Shown: positions 52,473-60,651 of the stretch, piece after piece
Position numbering within the stretch: the stretch's first letter is position 1
Layout: each line of letters starts with the position of its first letter
From: JAGOBP01 sp964550855
GTDB lineage: Bacteria; Chloroflexota; Anaerolineae; Fen-1058
Reading direction: 5' to 3'
Assembly: GCA_964550855.1 (NCBI GenBank)
Contig: CAZKBQ010000005.1
Span: 51,147-115,146, forward strand
Length of the DNA stretch: 64,000 nt
The notes under the pieces: generated by a model
Database searches by the model: none
The model's input: only the letters and a program-made list of their open reading frames with translations
Told to the model about the DNA's origin: nothing
Translations under genes and position numbers: made by a program

Positions 52473-52500
52473 TTGCCCGCTGTGTGAGTGGGATTACAAT
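52473..52500 (+). promoter_or_regulatory. Promoter of the solute-binding-like gene after pspA
   Basis: TTGCCC (52473-52478), 16 nt, TACAAT (52495-52500), about 83 nt before the ATG at 52583. TTGACT at 52468 overlaps the -35 but is 21 nt from the -10. Confidence 0.45.
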
Positions 52501-52582
52501 AGAGCTGTACTCGATTGCTGCCTCGAAGTCAACAGCCCTTGAAGACGCACGATCCAATCGGGATCGGCGGGAGTCAAAGCGA

Positions 52583-53779
52583 ATGAACCGCACACGCATA
52601 ATCTTCTTTGTCGTCATCGGTCTGGCGATCGTGATCGTGGCGATCGGCCTGGTGGCGCGCGCCACTTCCAACAGCGCGGCCAACCCGATTGCGCTGCCCA
52701 CCACCAGCGAGCCGATCGAAGTGCGCGTCGTCACGGCGCTGCCCGTGGAACCGTGGGTGACCGAAGCGGCCGCGGCTTACAACGGCGAAAACCGCCGGGT
52801 GGACAACCGGCCCGTGCGCGTGACCATTATTCCGATGGACGGTCTGGCCGCGCTCAACCGCTTTGACAGCGCCTCGTTTGACAAAACGCCCACCGCCTGG
52901 ATCCCGGACTCACGCTATCTGGTCGAGCTGGCCAACGCCGGCTACAAGGAACGGCTGGGCCGCGACGTGTTCCTGACCGACGGCGAGTATCGCGCCCGGC
53001 CCATTGCGCTGTCGCTGTTTGCGTGGGGGCTGTATGGCACGCGCGCCAAAGCGCTTGAGCAGAAATTTGGCACCATCGATTGGAAGACCATTCACGACGC
53101 GGCGATTGCGCCCGGCGGCTGGCCGGAACTGGGCGGCGACCCGGCCTGGGGCTTCTTTAAGCTGGTGGTGCCCAATCCGCGCAAGAACGTCGGCGGCCTG
53201 GCGGCGATGGTGGCCGCGGCTGGTGAATACTACGACCGGCCAAACATCTCGGTGGAAGACGTGACCAACCCCGATTTTCAGAAGTGGCTCAAAGAGCTGA
53301 TGGGTTCAGTCACGGCGATCAGCGGCGCCAGCGCCTACACGGCCGAGGATTTTGCGCTGCTGGGCTACTCCGTGGGCGACGGCGGCCAGATGTTGGAAAG
53401 CGACTTGCTGGCAAACATGGCGGGCATCGCCAATCGCTGGCAGGATCCGCTGGCGGTGCGCTACCCCAAATACGTGACGTGGTTCGATTTTCCATTTAGC
53501 GTCTGGATCGGCCCGGAGACCAGCGCGGCCGAGAAGAACGCGGCGCTGGATTTTCAGAAGTATCTGTTGAGCAAGCCCGTGCAGGAGAAGGCGGTGAATT
53601 ACGGCCTGCGCCCGGTCAGCGCCGAAGTCGGCGTCGATCGGCCGGACAGCCCGTTCACGCGCTGGAAGGATGCCGGCATTACCACGGTGATCCAGCGCAC
53701 GTCGGCCATGCGTTCGCCCGATCGCGATGTGCTGCAGGCCCTGCTGCGCTGGTTCGATCTGAACGTGGCGCAGCGGTAA
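52583..53779 (+). CDS. Membrane-anchored extracellular solute-binding-like protein
   Basis: 398 aa from the ATG at 52583 (GGGAG upstream). One N-terminal helix (IIFFVVIGLAIVIVAIGLVA), then a type II-like binding-protein fold: IEVRVVTALPVEPWVTEAAAAY, PTAWIPDSRYLVELAN, FDFPFSVWIGPETSAAEKNAA, QKYLLSKPVQEKAVNYGLRP. No lipobox and no transporter genes are near. It is similar in design to the next gene, which adds a VWA domain; the two may be a duplicated pair. Probably ligand sensing or protein interaction at the outer face of the membrane. Confidence 0.82.
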   Translation: MNRTRIIFFVVIGLAIVIVAIGLVARATSNSAANPIALPTTSEPIEVRVVTALPVEPWVTEAAAAYNGENRRVDNRPVRVTIIPMDGLAALNRFDSASFDKTPTAWIPDSRYLVELANAGYKERLGRDVFLTDGEYRARPIALSLFAWGLYGTRAKALEQKFGTIDWKTIHDAAIAPGGWPELGGDPAWGFFKLVVPNPRKNVGGLAAMVAAAGEYYDRPNISVEDVTNPDFQKWLKELMGSVTAISGASAYTAEDFALLGYSVGDGGQMLESDLLANMAGIANRWQDPLAVRYPKYVTWFDFPFSVWIGPETSAAEKNAALDFQKYLLSKPVQEKAVNYGLRPVSAEVGVDRPDSPFTRWKDAGITTVIQRTSAMRSPDRDVLQALLRWFDLNVAQR

Positions 53780-53800
53780 AGCCAGGCGAATTGCCGAGTG

Positions 53801-53835
53801 CGTATGACGTAGTGCGTATTGCGTAGTGCGCGCTG
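53801..53835 (+). repeat. Five heptads (CGTANTG type) between the two solute-binding-like genes
   Basis: CGTATGA, CGTAGTG, CGTATTG, CGTAGTG, CGCGCTG occupy most of the 80-nt spacer. Confidence 0.75.
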
Positions 53836-53859
53836 CGCAAGCGCTTCACGGAGACACGT

Positions 53860-55575
53860 ATGTCCCGTAATTCCAACTATCGTCCGTCTTACAAGACGCC
53901 CACGCCCAACCCTGCCGGCTGGATCACGCTGCTGATCATCGTGATGCTGGGCTGCGCCCTGTGCTGGCCGCTCACCTCCAGCGTAGTCGGCGGCATCAGC
54001 AATCTGGTGGGCAGCACGGTGCAATCGGTAACGCAGGCGCCGCAGGCCGCGTTGACGGTGGCTGTTTCGCCGGAAAAGGCGCAGCTGTTTGACGCGCTGG
54101 TTAAAGCGTTCAATCAGCAGAATCTCAAGTCGAGCAAGGGCGAGCCGCTGACGATTGCGACGGTGCCGTTCGATCCGGAAACGATGCTCGACGATGCGCT
54201 GGCCGGCACTTATCAGGCGCTGTCGCCCGATAGTTCGATCTGGCTCGACGAGCTCGACCGGCAGTATCAGGCGCGGCAGGGCGGCAGCGCCGGGCTGGTG
54301 GGGCAGACTGTGCGTTATGCCGTCACGCCCATCGTGATTGCGATGTGGCGCGACAAGGCACAGCAATTGGGGTGGCCGGGACAACCGATCGGGTGGAGTG
54401 AGCTGCTCGATCAGGCTACGCGCGATCGCAACTTCAAGTGGAGCCATCCGTCCACCTCGTCGGCCTCAGGCCTGCTGGCCACGCTGGCGATGTTCTACGC
54501 GGGCGCGGGCAAGACCCGCGGCCTGACGATCGACGACGTGAAGTCGCAGGCGGTATTGGATTACGTGGGCGCGCTGGAAAAGACGGTGCGTTATTACGGC
54601 GAGGGCGAATTGGCCACGGCGCAGCGCGTGGTGCAGAACGGCCGCAGCTATCTGGATGCGTTTGTGGCATCGGAGCAGTTGGTGTGGTGGGCCAATCAGC
54701 AGCCCGGCGTCGATCTGGTGGCGGTGTATCCGAAAGAAGGCGCGCTGTGGCAGGATCACCCGCTGGCGCTGTTGGAAACCGCGGGGTTGAGTGATCGCAA
54801 TCGGGAGGCGTTTCAGGCGCTGGGCAATTTTGTCGGGTCGCCGGCCGCGCAGCAGATCGTGCTGGCGCAGGGTTACCGCCCCGCCGATCTGACGATCAAG
54901 TTGGATACGCCCGGCTCACCGATCTCGCCCGCCAACGGCGTCGATCCGACGCAGCCGCAGACGGCGCTGCAGGTGCCTGCGCCCGGCGTGCTGGATGTGG
55001 TGCGCGAATCGTGGCTGGCTTACAAGCGCCGCACCAACGTGATGCTGGTGGTGGATACGTCCGGCAGTATGGAGGGCACCAAGCTGGACAATGTGAAGGC
55101 GGCGTTGAAGACATTTATCGATGAGATTCCGAGCAATGACGAGCGGGTGGGCTTGATCGAGTTCTACTCCAGTGTGGACGAGCTGGTACGCCTGGACACG
55201 CTGAAGAGCAATCGCAGTACGCTGATTAGCCGCGTGGCGCAATTGGAAGCAGGCGGCAATACATCGCTGATCGACGGTGTGTCCGTGGCGTACGATCGGC
55301 TGCAAGCGCTGAACGATCCGGAGCGCATCAACGCGATTGTGGTGATGACGGACGGCAAGGAGAACGCCTCGAGCCTGTCGCTGCAGCAGATCGTGGCCAA
55401 GCTGCAGCAGAGCAATCAGCGCGGCGTGCCGGTGGTGGTGTTTGGCGTCGCCTACGGCAGTGACGCCGATCTGGGCGCGCTGCAGGCCATGGCGGACGCG
55501 ACAAACGGGCAGGTCTATCGGGGCACGGTGGAGACGATCAAAGGATTGTACAAGATTTTATCGACGTACTTCTAA
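53860..55575 (+). CDS. Solute-binding-like protein fused to a VWA domain
   Basis: 571 aa. N-terminal membrane helix (WITLLIIVMLGCALCWPL), binding-protein-like region (about 65-365: ALTVAVSPEKAQLFDALVKAF, SSIWLDELDRQYQ, AAQQIVLAQGYRP) and a VWA domain from about residue 394 to the end. The metal-ion-dependent adhesion site is complete: DTSGS (D399), the Thr in GGNTSLIDG and the Asp in VMTDGKEN. The stop codon TAA is the first base group of a heptad tract. The binding-protein plus VWA fusion suggests assembly or sensing on the envelope rather than transport. Confidence 0.85.
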   Translation: MSRNSNYRPSYKTPTPNPAGWITLLIIVMLGCALCWPLTSSVVGGISNLVGSTVQSVTQAPQAALTVAVSPEKAQLFDALVKAFNQQNLKSSKGEPLTIATVPFDPETMLDDALAGTYQALSPDSSIWLDELDRQYQARQGGSAGLVGQTVRYAVTPIVIAMWRDKAQQLGWPGQPIGWSELLDQATRDRNFKWSHPSTSSASGLLATLAMFYAGAGKTRGLTIDDVKSQAVLDYVGALEKTVRYYGEGELATAQRVVQNGRSYLDAFVASEQLVWWANQQPGVDLVAVYPKEGALWQDHPLALLETAGLSDRNREAFQALGNFVGSPAAQQIVLAQGYRPADLTIKLDTPGSPISPANGVDPTQPQTALQVPAPGVLDVVRESWLAYKRRTNVMLVVDTSGSMEGTKLDNVKAALKTFIDEIPSNDERVGLIEFYSSVDELVRLDTLKSNRSTLISRVAQLEAGGNTSLIDGVSVAYDRLQALNDPERINAIVVMTDGKENASSLSLQQIVAKLQQSNQRGVPVVVFGVAYGSDADLGALQAMADATNGQVYRGTVETIKGLYKILSTYF

Positions 55576-55607
55576 TGAGTAATGCGTATTGCGTATTGCG
55601 TAATGGG
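55573..55607 (+). repeat. Five heptads (TAATGCG/TATTGCG) starting at a stop codon
   Basis: TAATGAG, TAATGCG, TATTGCG, TATTGCG, TAATGGG. The first TAA is the stop codon of the VWA gene, as in the tract at 33299. Confidence 0.88.
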
Positions 55608-55668
55608 GGCGGCGGCGTGACGGCCGGCCCATTGCGCCGCACGTGACGGTGCGGCAAGCGGCTAACTC

Positions 55669-56985
55669 ATGTCCGATAGTGAACTTGGCGCCTGGCTGCA
55701 GGAAGGGATCGTCGCCGCGAAAGCGGGCGAGCGGGCGCAGGCGCGCGAGCTGCTTCAGCGCGTGGTGGAGGCCGACGAACGAAACGCGCGGGCCTGGCTG
55801 TGGTTAAGCGGTGTGGTGACCACGCTGGAAGATCGCGAGGTCTGTCTGGAGAATGTGCTGGCGCTGGAGCCGGATAATGTGCGGGCGCGCCAGGGATTGG
55901 AGTGGGTGCGTGAGCAGATGGCAGCCACGCCCCAGATCGAGCCGGAATCGCCGCTGCCGCGCGTGAGCGGCGATGAGGTCCGCGAGCTTGAGCGGCGGCT
56001 CAAGGTGGATTTTTCCGACGACACGTTTGATGATCCGCTGTTGTGTGTGTACTGCGGGCAGTTGACGAGCGAAATCGATCGGCGTTGCCCGCACTGCCGG
56101 CGCAATCTGTACAGCGCCTATTTCAAGCGCGAGCGGGCCACCTGGCTGTGGGTGGGATGGTCGGTGGGCGTGGCCGAAGTGTTCTTTACGCTCGCCATGA
56201 TCGTGGTGCTGGTGGTGATGGTGATGTCGGCCATGACGGCCGCGCAGGTGTCGCCTCAACCCATCGAGGCGCTGCAGCTGCTGGGCGTGTATTTCAACGC
56301 GCCGGGCGCGCTGCCAGCAGTTGCCCGGGCAGTCATGCTGGATGTGCTGCCGGCGTCGGTGTTCTTTGTGCGGCTGGGCTACGTCGTGTGGATGAGTGTG
56401 ACGTTGATCGGCCTGCCGACGCGCCGCCGACCGTTTCATCTGTTGTACATTGGCAGCCTGGCGATAGGCGCGGTGGTGGTGTACTGGAGCGCCAATCTCA
56501 ATCGCGAGGTGATGGCGCCGGTCGGCAGCCAGACGCCGCTGTTGGGCATTATGCAGGCCGCGATCTATGAGCTGCTGGGCGTGTACGTCAAGGTTTCCAC
56601 GCTGCTGGCGCTGATGTTTCTGCTGTTGAAACTGCTGCTGGCCTTTGCCATGGACGACGACTTTACGCGGATCAGCGAGCGGCTGTGGTGCAAGATCGAT
56701 CACACCGTGCGCGAGGCGAGCGCCGCCTTTGTGCGCGCCAAGGCCTACATGCAGCGTGACATGTGGACGCTGGCGGCGATGTATCTGCGCAAGGCCATCA
56801 GTCTGCAGCCGGCGGTGTTTGACTATTACGTGGCGCTGGCCGAGGCTTACGCCCGGCTGCAGCGTTACCCGGCGGGGCTTGATATGTTGGACCAGGCCGA
56901 TCGGCTGCAGCCGGATTCCGCGGCCGTGGCTGGCCTGCGAGAGATCCTGAACGGCCAGATGAGACAGTCGGCAGAGGAATCATGA
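55669..56985 (+). CDS. TPR and zinc-ribbon multi-pass membrane protein
   Basis: 438 aa. N-terminal TPR-like repeats (GIVAAKAGERAQARELLQRVV, NARAWLWLSGVVTTLEDREVCLENVLALEPDN), a zinc ribbon CVYCGQL .. CPHCRRN at about 125-145, four to five membrane helices (about 160-330), and C-terminal TPR-like repeats (MWTLAAMYLRKAISLQPAVFDYYVALAEAYARLQRY). It is an adaptor-like membrane protein; no enzyme motif is seen. Its stop overlaps the next ATG (ATGA). Confidence 0.8.
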   Translation: MSDSELGAWLQEGIVAAKAGERAQARELLQRVVEADERNARAWLWLSGVVTTLEDREVCLENVLALEPDNVRARQGLEWVREQMAATPQIEPESPLPRVSGDEVRELERRLKVDFSDDTFDDPLLCVYCGQLTSEIDRRCPHCRRNLYSAYFKRERATWLWVGWSVGVAEVFFTLAMIVVLVVMVMSAMTAAQVSPQPIEALQLLGVYFNAPGALPAVARAVMLDVLPASVFFVRLGYVVWMSVTLIGLPTRRRPFHLLYIGSLAIGAVVVYWSANLNREVMAPVGSQTPLLGIMQAAIYELLGVYVKVSTLLALMFLLLKLLLAFAMDDDFTRISERLWCKIDHTVREASAAFVRAKAYMQRDMWTLAAMYLRKAISLQPAVFDYYVALAEAYARLQRYPAGLDMLDQADRLQPDSAAVAGLREILNGQMRQSAEES

Positions 56986-57797
56986 CGATCGAATCGACTG
57001 AGCGCCCCCTGCGCAACCGGATTCAGCGCGCCATCATCAACAATGCGATCTTCGACTGGCGCGGCGGTGTCATTATTGCGCTCTCCATTTTGCTGGGCTT
57101 TTTCGGCCCCGATCTGCTGGTCGGCTCCCAATGGTGGATGTGGCTGCTGGGCGGCGCGGCGGGCTGGGGGGCGCTGACGTGGAGCATCATCAAAGACCCG
57201 GACATCGCCTCGCGGGTGGCGGCCGAGCTGCTCCGTCAGAAGTACGAGCCGACCTCGCTCAAGAGCGCCGAATCGAAAGACCGGCTAATCAAGGCGTTTG
57301 AATACCGCGGTCGTCTGGCCGACGCGCTGACCAAGACTCGATCGGGCGTGCTGCGCGATCATCTGGCGCAGACGCTCACAGAGATCGACGATTGGATCGC
57401 CAACCTGTTTACGCTGGCGCAGCGGCTGGATACGTTTGAGGGTGACCGCACCATTCAGAACGATCTCAAGAATGTGCCGCCGGCCATTCAGCGCGACGAG
57501 GCGCGGCTGCGCAGCACGACCGATCCGGCATTGCGACAGCAGCTGGAAGCCACGCTGGCCTCGCGCCGCTCGCATCTGGAGTCGCTGCAGAACCTGCAGA
57601 GCGCCATCGAACGCGGCAGGTCGCAGATGGATCAGACGCTGGCCTCCATGGGCACGGTCTATTCACAGGTGCTGCTGATGGACGCCAAGGACATCGACAG
57701 CGGGCGCGCGCAGCGCCTGCGCGACGACATCGCCGAAGAGGTGAAGAGCCTGCACGATATTGTGGAGGCGATGGACGAAGTGTATAGAAGGCAATGA
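56982..57797 (+). CDS. Membrane-anchored coiled-coil protein
   Basis: 271 aa. Two hydrophobic segments close to the N-terminus (VIIALSILLGFFGPDLLVG and WWMWLLGGAAGWGAL) followed by about 190 residues of predicted helix/coiled coil (KSAESKDRLIKAFEYRGRLADAL .. IQNDLKNVPPAIQRDEARLR). It is translationally coupled to the TPR protein. No family recognised; coiled coil plus anchor fits a partner for PspA or the SPFH protein in the same cluster (inference). Confidence 0.72.
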   Translation: MTIESTERPLRNRIQRAIINNAIFDWRGGVIIALSILLGFFGPDLLVGSQWWMWLLGGAAGWGALTWSIIKDPDIASRVAAELLRQKYEPTSLKSAESKDRLIKAFEYRGRLADALTKTRSGVLRDHLAQTLTEIDDWIANLFTLAQRLDTFEGDRTIQNDLKNVPPAIQRDEARLRSTTDPALRQQLEATLASRRSHLESLQNLQSAIERGRSQMDQTLASMGTVYSQVLLMDAKDIDSGRAQRLRDDIAEEVKSLHDIVEAMDEVYRRQ

Positions 57798-57821
57798 GCC
57801 ATAACCAATGAGCGGTGCGCC

Positions 57822-58391
57822 ATGTTTGAGACCACGGATGAACTAAGTGCCTATCTTGCGCCGAATGAGCGCGTGCTGTGGCAGGGGCAGGGCCGGCGAA
57901 GGTTGAATTCAGCGGCGGCGGGCGGCTATGCATTCATCGCGATGTTTGTGGCGCTGGCGCTGATCTTCATCGTCCTGCTGCTGACCACCACGCGCGGTGG
58001 GCGCAGCAGCGGGGGCGATGCGGTGGCGCTGGTGATCTTGCCCTTCATCTTCATCGGCGTGGGGCTGGGCGTGGGCATTCCGCTGGTGCTGATGGGGCAG
58101 CGCTCGGCCCAGGCGCGCTATGTGGTCACCAACCTGTCGGCGCTGATTGTGTCTGCGCCCACGGCCTGGGCGGGCCGGCGCGTGACGGTGGTGCCGCTGA
58201 AGAACCTGTCGCAGTTGACGTTGACCGAGAACCGCGATGGCACGGGCACACTGACCTTTGGGCAGACTGTCTTTTCCGGCTATGGCCGCTACTCGAACGG
58301 CTGGCTGACGGATTCGATGGCGGCCTTCTGGAACATCGAGCAGCCGCAGACAGTGTATCAGCTGATCCGTCGGCAGATGGCCGGGGATTAG
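57822..58391 (+). CDS. PH-like domain membrane protein
   Basis: 189 aa. An N-terminal ETTDELSAYLAPNERVLWQGQG is typical of bacterial PH (YdbS-like) proteins. Two helices (about 30-52 and 65-90) are followed by a beta domain YVVTNLSALIVSAP .. VTVVPLKNLSQLTLTENRDGTGTLTFG. Such proteins act at the membrane in Psp/flotillin neighbourhoods. Exact ligand unknown. Confidence 0.78.
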   Translation: MFETTDELSAYLAPNERVLWQGQGRRRLNSAAAGGYAFIAMFVALALIFIVLLLTTTRGGRSSGGDAVALVILPFIFIGVGLGVGIPLVLMGQRSAQARYVVTNLSALIVSAPTAWAGRRVTVVPLKNLSQLTLTENRDGTGTLTFGQTVFSGYGRYSNGWLTDSMAAFWNIEQPQTVYQLIRRQMAGD

Positions 58392-58499
58392 CCGTTACGT
58401 GTCAGGCGGGCGTCGTGATGGCGCGCGGTTTGATGGCACACTGAAACTGGCAGCAAGCCGGCTGTCTCGTAAGCATTTGAACATCGCAGGAGGCGGGCG

Positions 58500-59132
58500 A
58501 TGGATCTTGGACAACAACTGTGGCTGTTTTTGAGCGACCCCAATGTGGCCTACCTGGCGCTGGTGGTGGGTCTGGTGATGCTGCTGGTGGCGGTGACCAC
58601 GCCGGGCACCGGCGTGGCCGAGGCGATTGCGTTGATTGCGCTGGCGATTGCGGCCATCGGCCTGATCCAACTCTCGGCCAATTTTGCGGGCGTGGTGCTG
58701 ATCATCGTGGCCTTTGTATTGTTCCTGATAGACGCCACGGCCACGTCGCACGGGCTGCTGACGCTGGCGGGCGCGGGCGCCTTCCTGTTCGGCTCACTGC
58801 TGCTGTTCCCGGTGCGTGAGGGCGCGCAGGGCCTGTCGGGGTGGCTGATCGGCGGGGTGACGCTGGCGACGGGTGCGTTCAGCGCGCTGGTGCTGTCGGC
58901 GTTTGCGCGCGTCCGCAAGCAGAAGCGCATCGATTCGGCCGCACAGCAGATCATTGGGCAGCGCGGCATCATCAAATCGCCCATTCAGCCCAAGCGCCCC
59001 GGCACGGCCCAGGTGGCGGGTCAGCTGTGGACGGTATCGGCGGACGAAGCAATTGAAGCGAACACCGAGGTGGAGGTGTACGATCGGGTGGGCCTGACCT
59101 TGCTGGTCCGGCGTGTGAGGCCGTCGGGGTGA
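58500..59132 (+). CDS. NfeD-family protein, short form
   Basis: 210 aa; AGGAGG before the ATG. Four to five N-terminal helices, then an OB-fold domain (IGQRGIIKSPIQPKRPGTAQVAGQL .. EANTEVEVYDRVGLTLLVRRV) characteristic of NfeD, which partners SPFH proteins. The ClpP-like protease domain of long NfeD is absent. The SPFH gene lies 70 nt downstream, the classical pairing. Confidence 0.88.
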   Translation: MDLGQQLWLFLSDPNVAYLALVVGLVMLLVAVTTPGTGVAEAIALIALAIAAIGLIQLSANFAGVVLIIVAFVLFLIDATATSHGLLTLAGAGAFLFGSLLLFPVREGAQGLSGWLIGGVTLATGAFSALVLSAFARVRKQKRIDSAAQQIIGQRGIIKSPIQPKRPGTAQVAGQLWTVSADEAIEANTEVEVYDRVGLTLLVRRVRPSG

Positions 59133-59202
59133 GAAAACCGATCGGGTGGGTGCGGGCCGCCCGCGCGATCTGATCGACGTCATCGACTCAGGAGGAAAAA
59201 TC

Positions 59203-60117
59203 ATGGACGCAGGGACGATATTTTTGTGCGCCGCCATCGCGGCGGTAGTGGTGATCATTGGCGTGGCGTTGAGCGCGATCCGCATCGTGCCGCAATTTCA
59301 GCGCCTGGTGGTGTTTCGCTTCGGCAGCTGCATCGGCCAGAAGGGGCCGGGCATCGTGCTGCTGTATCCGTTTGGCATCGACCGCGCGATCTCAGTGGAC
59401 CTGCGCGAGGAAGTGCGCGAGGTGCCGCACCAGACGAATATTACCAAGGACAACGCGTCGATCGGCATCGACTTTTTGATCTACTGGCAGGTGGTGGATT
59501 CGGTGAAGAGCGTGCTGGAGGTGAGCAACTTCCGCCAGGCCGCGCTGGGCATCGCCACCACTACGCTGCGCGCCGTCATCGGCGATATTGCGCTGGATGA
59601 TGTGCTGGCGCAGCGCGAACACATCAACCAGGTGCTGCGCGCCAAGCTGGACGAGGTGACGGAGCGCTGGGGGGTGAAGGTGACGGCGGTGGAGATCCGC
59701 GAGATTGTGCCGCCGCGCGAGATTCAAGAGGCAATGACGCGCCAGATGAGCGCCGAGCGCACCCGCCGCGCGGTGGTGACCGAGGCGCAAGGTTCGCGCG
59801 AGGCGGCCGTGACGGTGGCCGAGGGCCAGAAGCAGGCGGCGATCTTGAAGGCCGAAGGCGAGAAGCAGGCGGCGATCCTGACGGCCGAAGGTCAGCGATC
59901 GGCGCAGGCGCTGGTGGCCGAAGGTTTTGCCGTGGCGCTGGACAAGATTTACAACACGGCCAAGGACGTGGATGCCAAGACGATGGCGCTGCAGTATCTG
60001 GACGTGCTAAAGGCCGTGGGCACCAGCCCGTCAACCAAATACGTGTTCCCGCTGGAGACGCTGAAGTTCCTGGAACCATTGGCGCAGATGGCGGGCGAGT
60101 CGGTGAAGTCGAAGTAG
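59203..60117 (+). CDS. SPFH/stomatin (Band 7) family protein
   Basis: 304 aa from the ATG at 59203, preceded by AGGAGGAAAAA. N-terminal helix, SPFH domain (FQRLVVFRFGSCIGQKGPGIVLLYPFGIDRAISVDLREE) and a long Ala/Glu-rich coiled coil with repeated AEGQKQAAILKAEGEKQAAI before a C-terminal helical end. It organises membrane microdomains and works with NfeD (family knowledge). The downstream GNAT starts 3 nt after its stop. Confidence 0.92.
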   Translation: MDAGTIFLCAAIAAVVVIIGVALSAIRIVPQFQRLVVFRFGSCIGQKGPGIVLLYPFGIDRAISVDLREEVREVPHQTNITKDNASIGIDFLIYWQVVDSVKSVLEVSNFRQAALGIATTTLRAVIGDIALDDVLAQREHINQVLRAKLDEVTERWGVKVTAVEIREIVPPREIQEAMTRQMSAERTRRAVVTEAQGSREAAVTVAEGQKQAAILKAEGEKQAAILTAEGQRSAQALVAEGFAVALDKIYNTAKDVDAKTMALQYLDVLKAVGTSPSTKYVFPLETLKFLEPLAQMAGESVKSK

Positions 60118-60120
60118 CAC

Positions 60121-60582
60121 ATGGCCGATGTGCGGATCAGTCGCGCGTCGTGGCGCGATACGCGGGCGCTGACCGGGCTCGATCGGCGCTGCTTCCAGCC
60201 GATCGACCGGTTTGGCTGGTACGAATTTCTGGGCCTGTGCGTGTGGCCGGGCGTCATTGCGCTGAAGGCCGTGGGCGAAGAGCGGATCGTCGGCTTTGTG
60301 GCCGGTGATCCGCGCCGTCACGAAGGGCACACGATTATCGTGACGATCGGCGTTGATCCGGACTGGCGGCGGCGCGGCGTGGGCGAGCAGCTGCTGCGGG
60401 AAGTGGAAGCCCGATCGGCCCTGCCGCGCCTTCAATTGATGGTGCGGGTGAGCAATCTACCGGCGCTGGCGCTGTATCGCAAACTGGGCTATGCCATCGT
60501 GGAAACGTGGGCGCGCTACTACGGCGACGGCGAGGACGCTTACGTGATGGAGAAAACGCTGGATCAGCGGCGAGCCGACTGA
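60121..60582 (+). CDS. RimI-like GNAT acetyltransferase
   Basis: 153 aa. ITIGVDPDWRRRGVGEQLL-type motif (IGVDPDWRRRGVGEQLL) is the acetyl-CoA loop; LPALALYRKLGYAIVE is the conserved C-terminal element seen in RimI-type protein N-terminal acetyltransferases. The target is unknown. It lies 3 nt after the SPFH gene, the last member of the cluster; a functional link may be only positional. Confidence 0.85.
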   Translation: MADVRISRASWRDTRALTGLDRRCFQPIDRFGWYEFLGLCVWPGVIALKAVGEERIVGFVAGDPRRHEGHTIIVTIGVDPDWRRRGVGEQLLREVEARSALPRLQLMVRVSNLPALALYRKLGYAIVETWARYYGDGEDAYVMEKTLDQRRAD

Positions 60583-60651
60583 GCGAGTCAGCGATCGAGT
60601 GATCAAACGAATCGGCAGGCCGGTTGGCTAATCGGCTGGAGTGAGGGCGTT

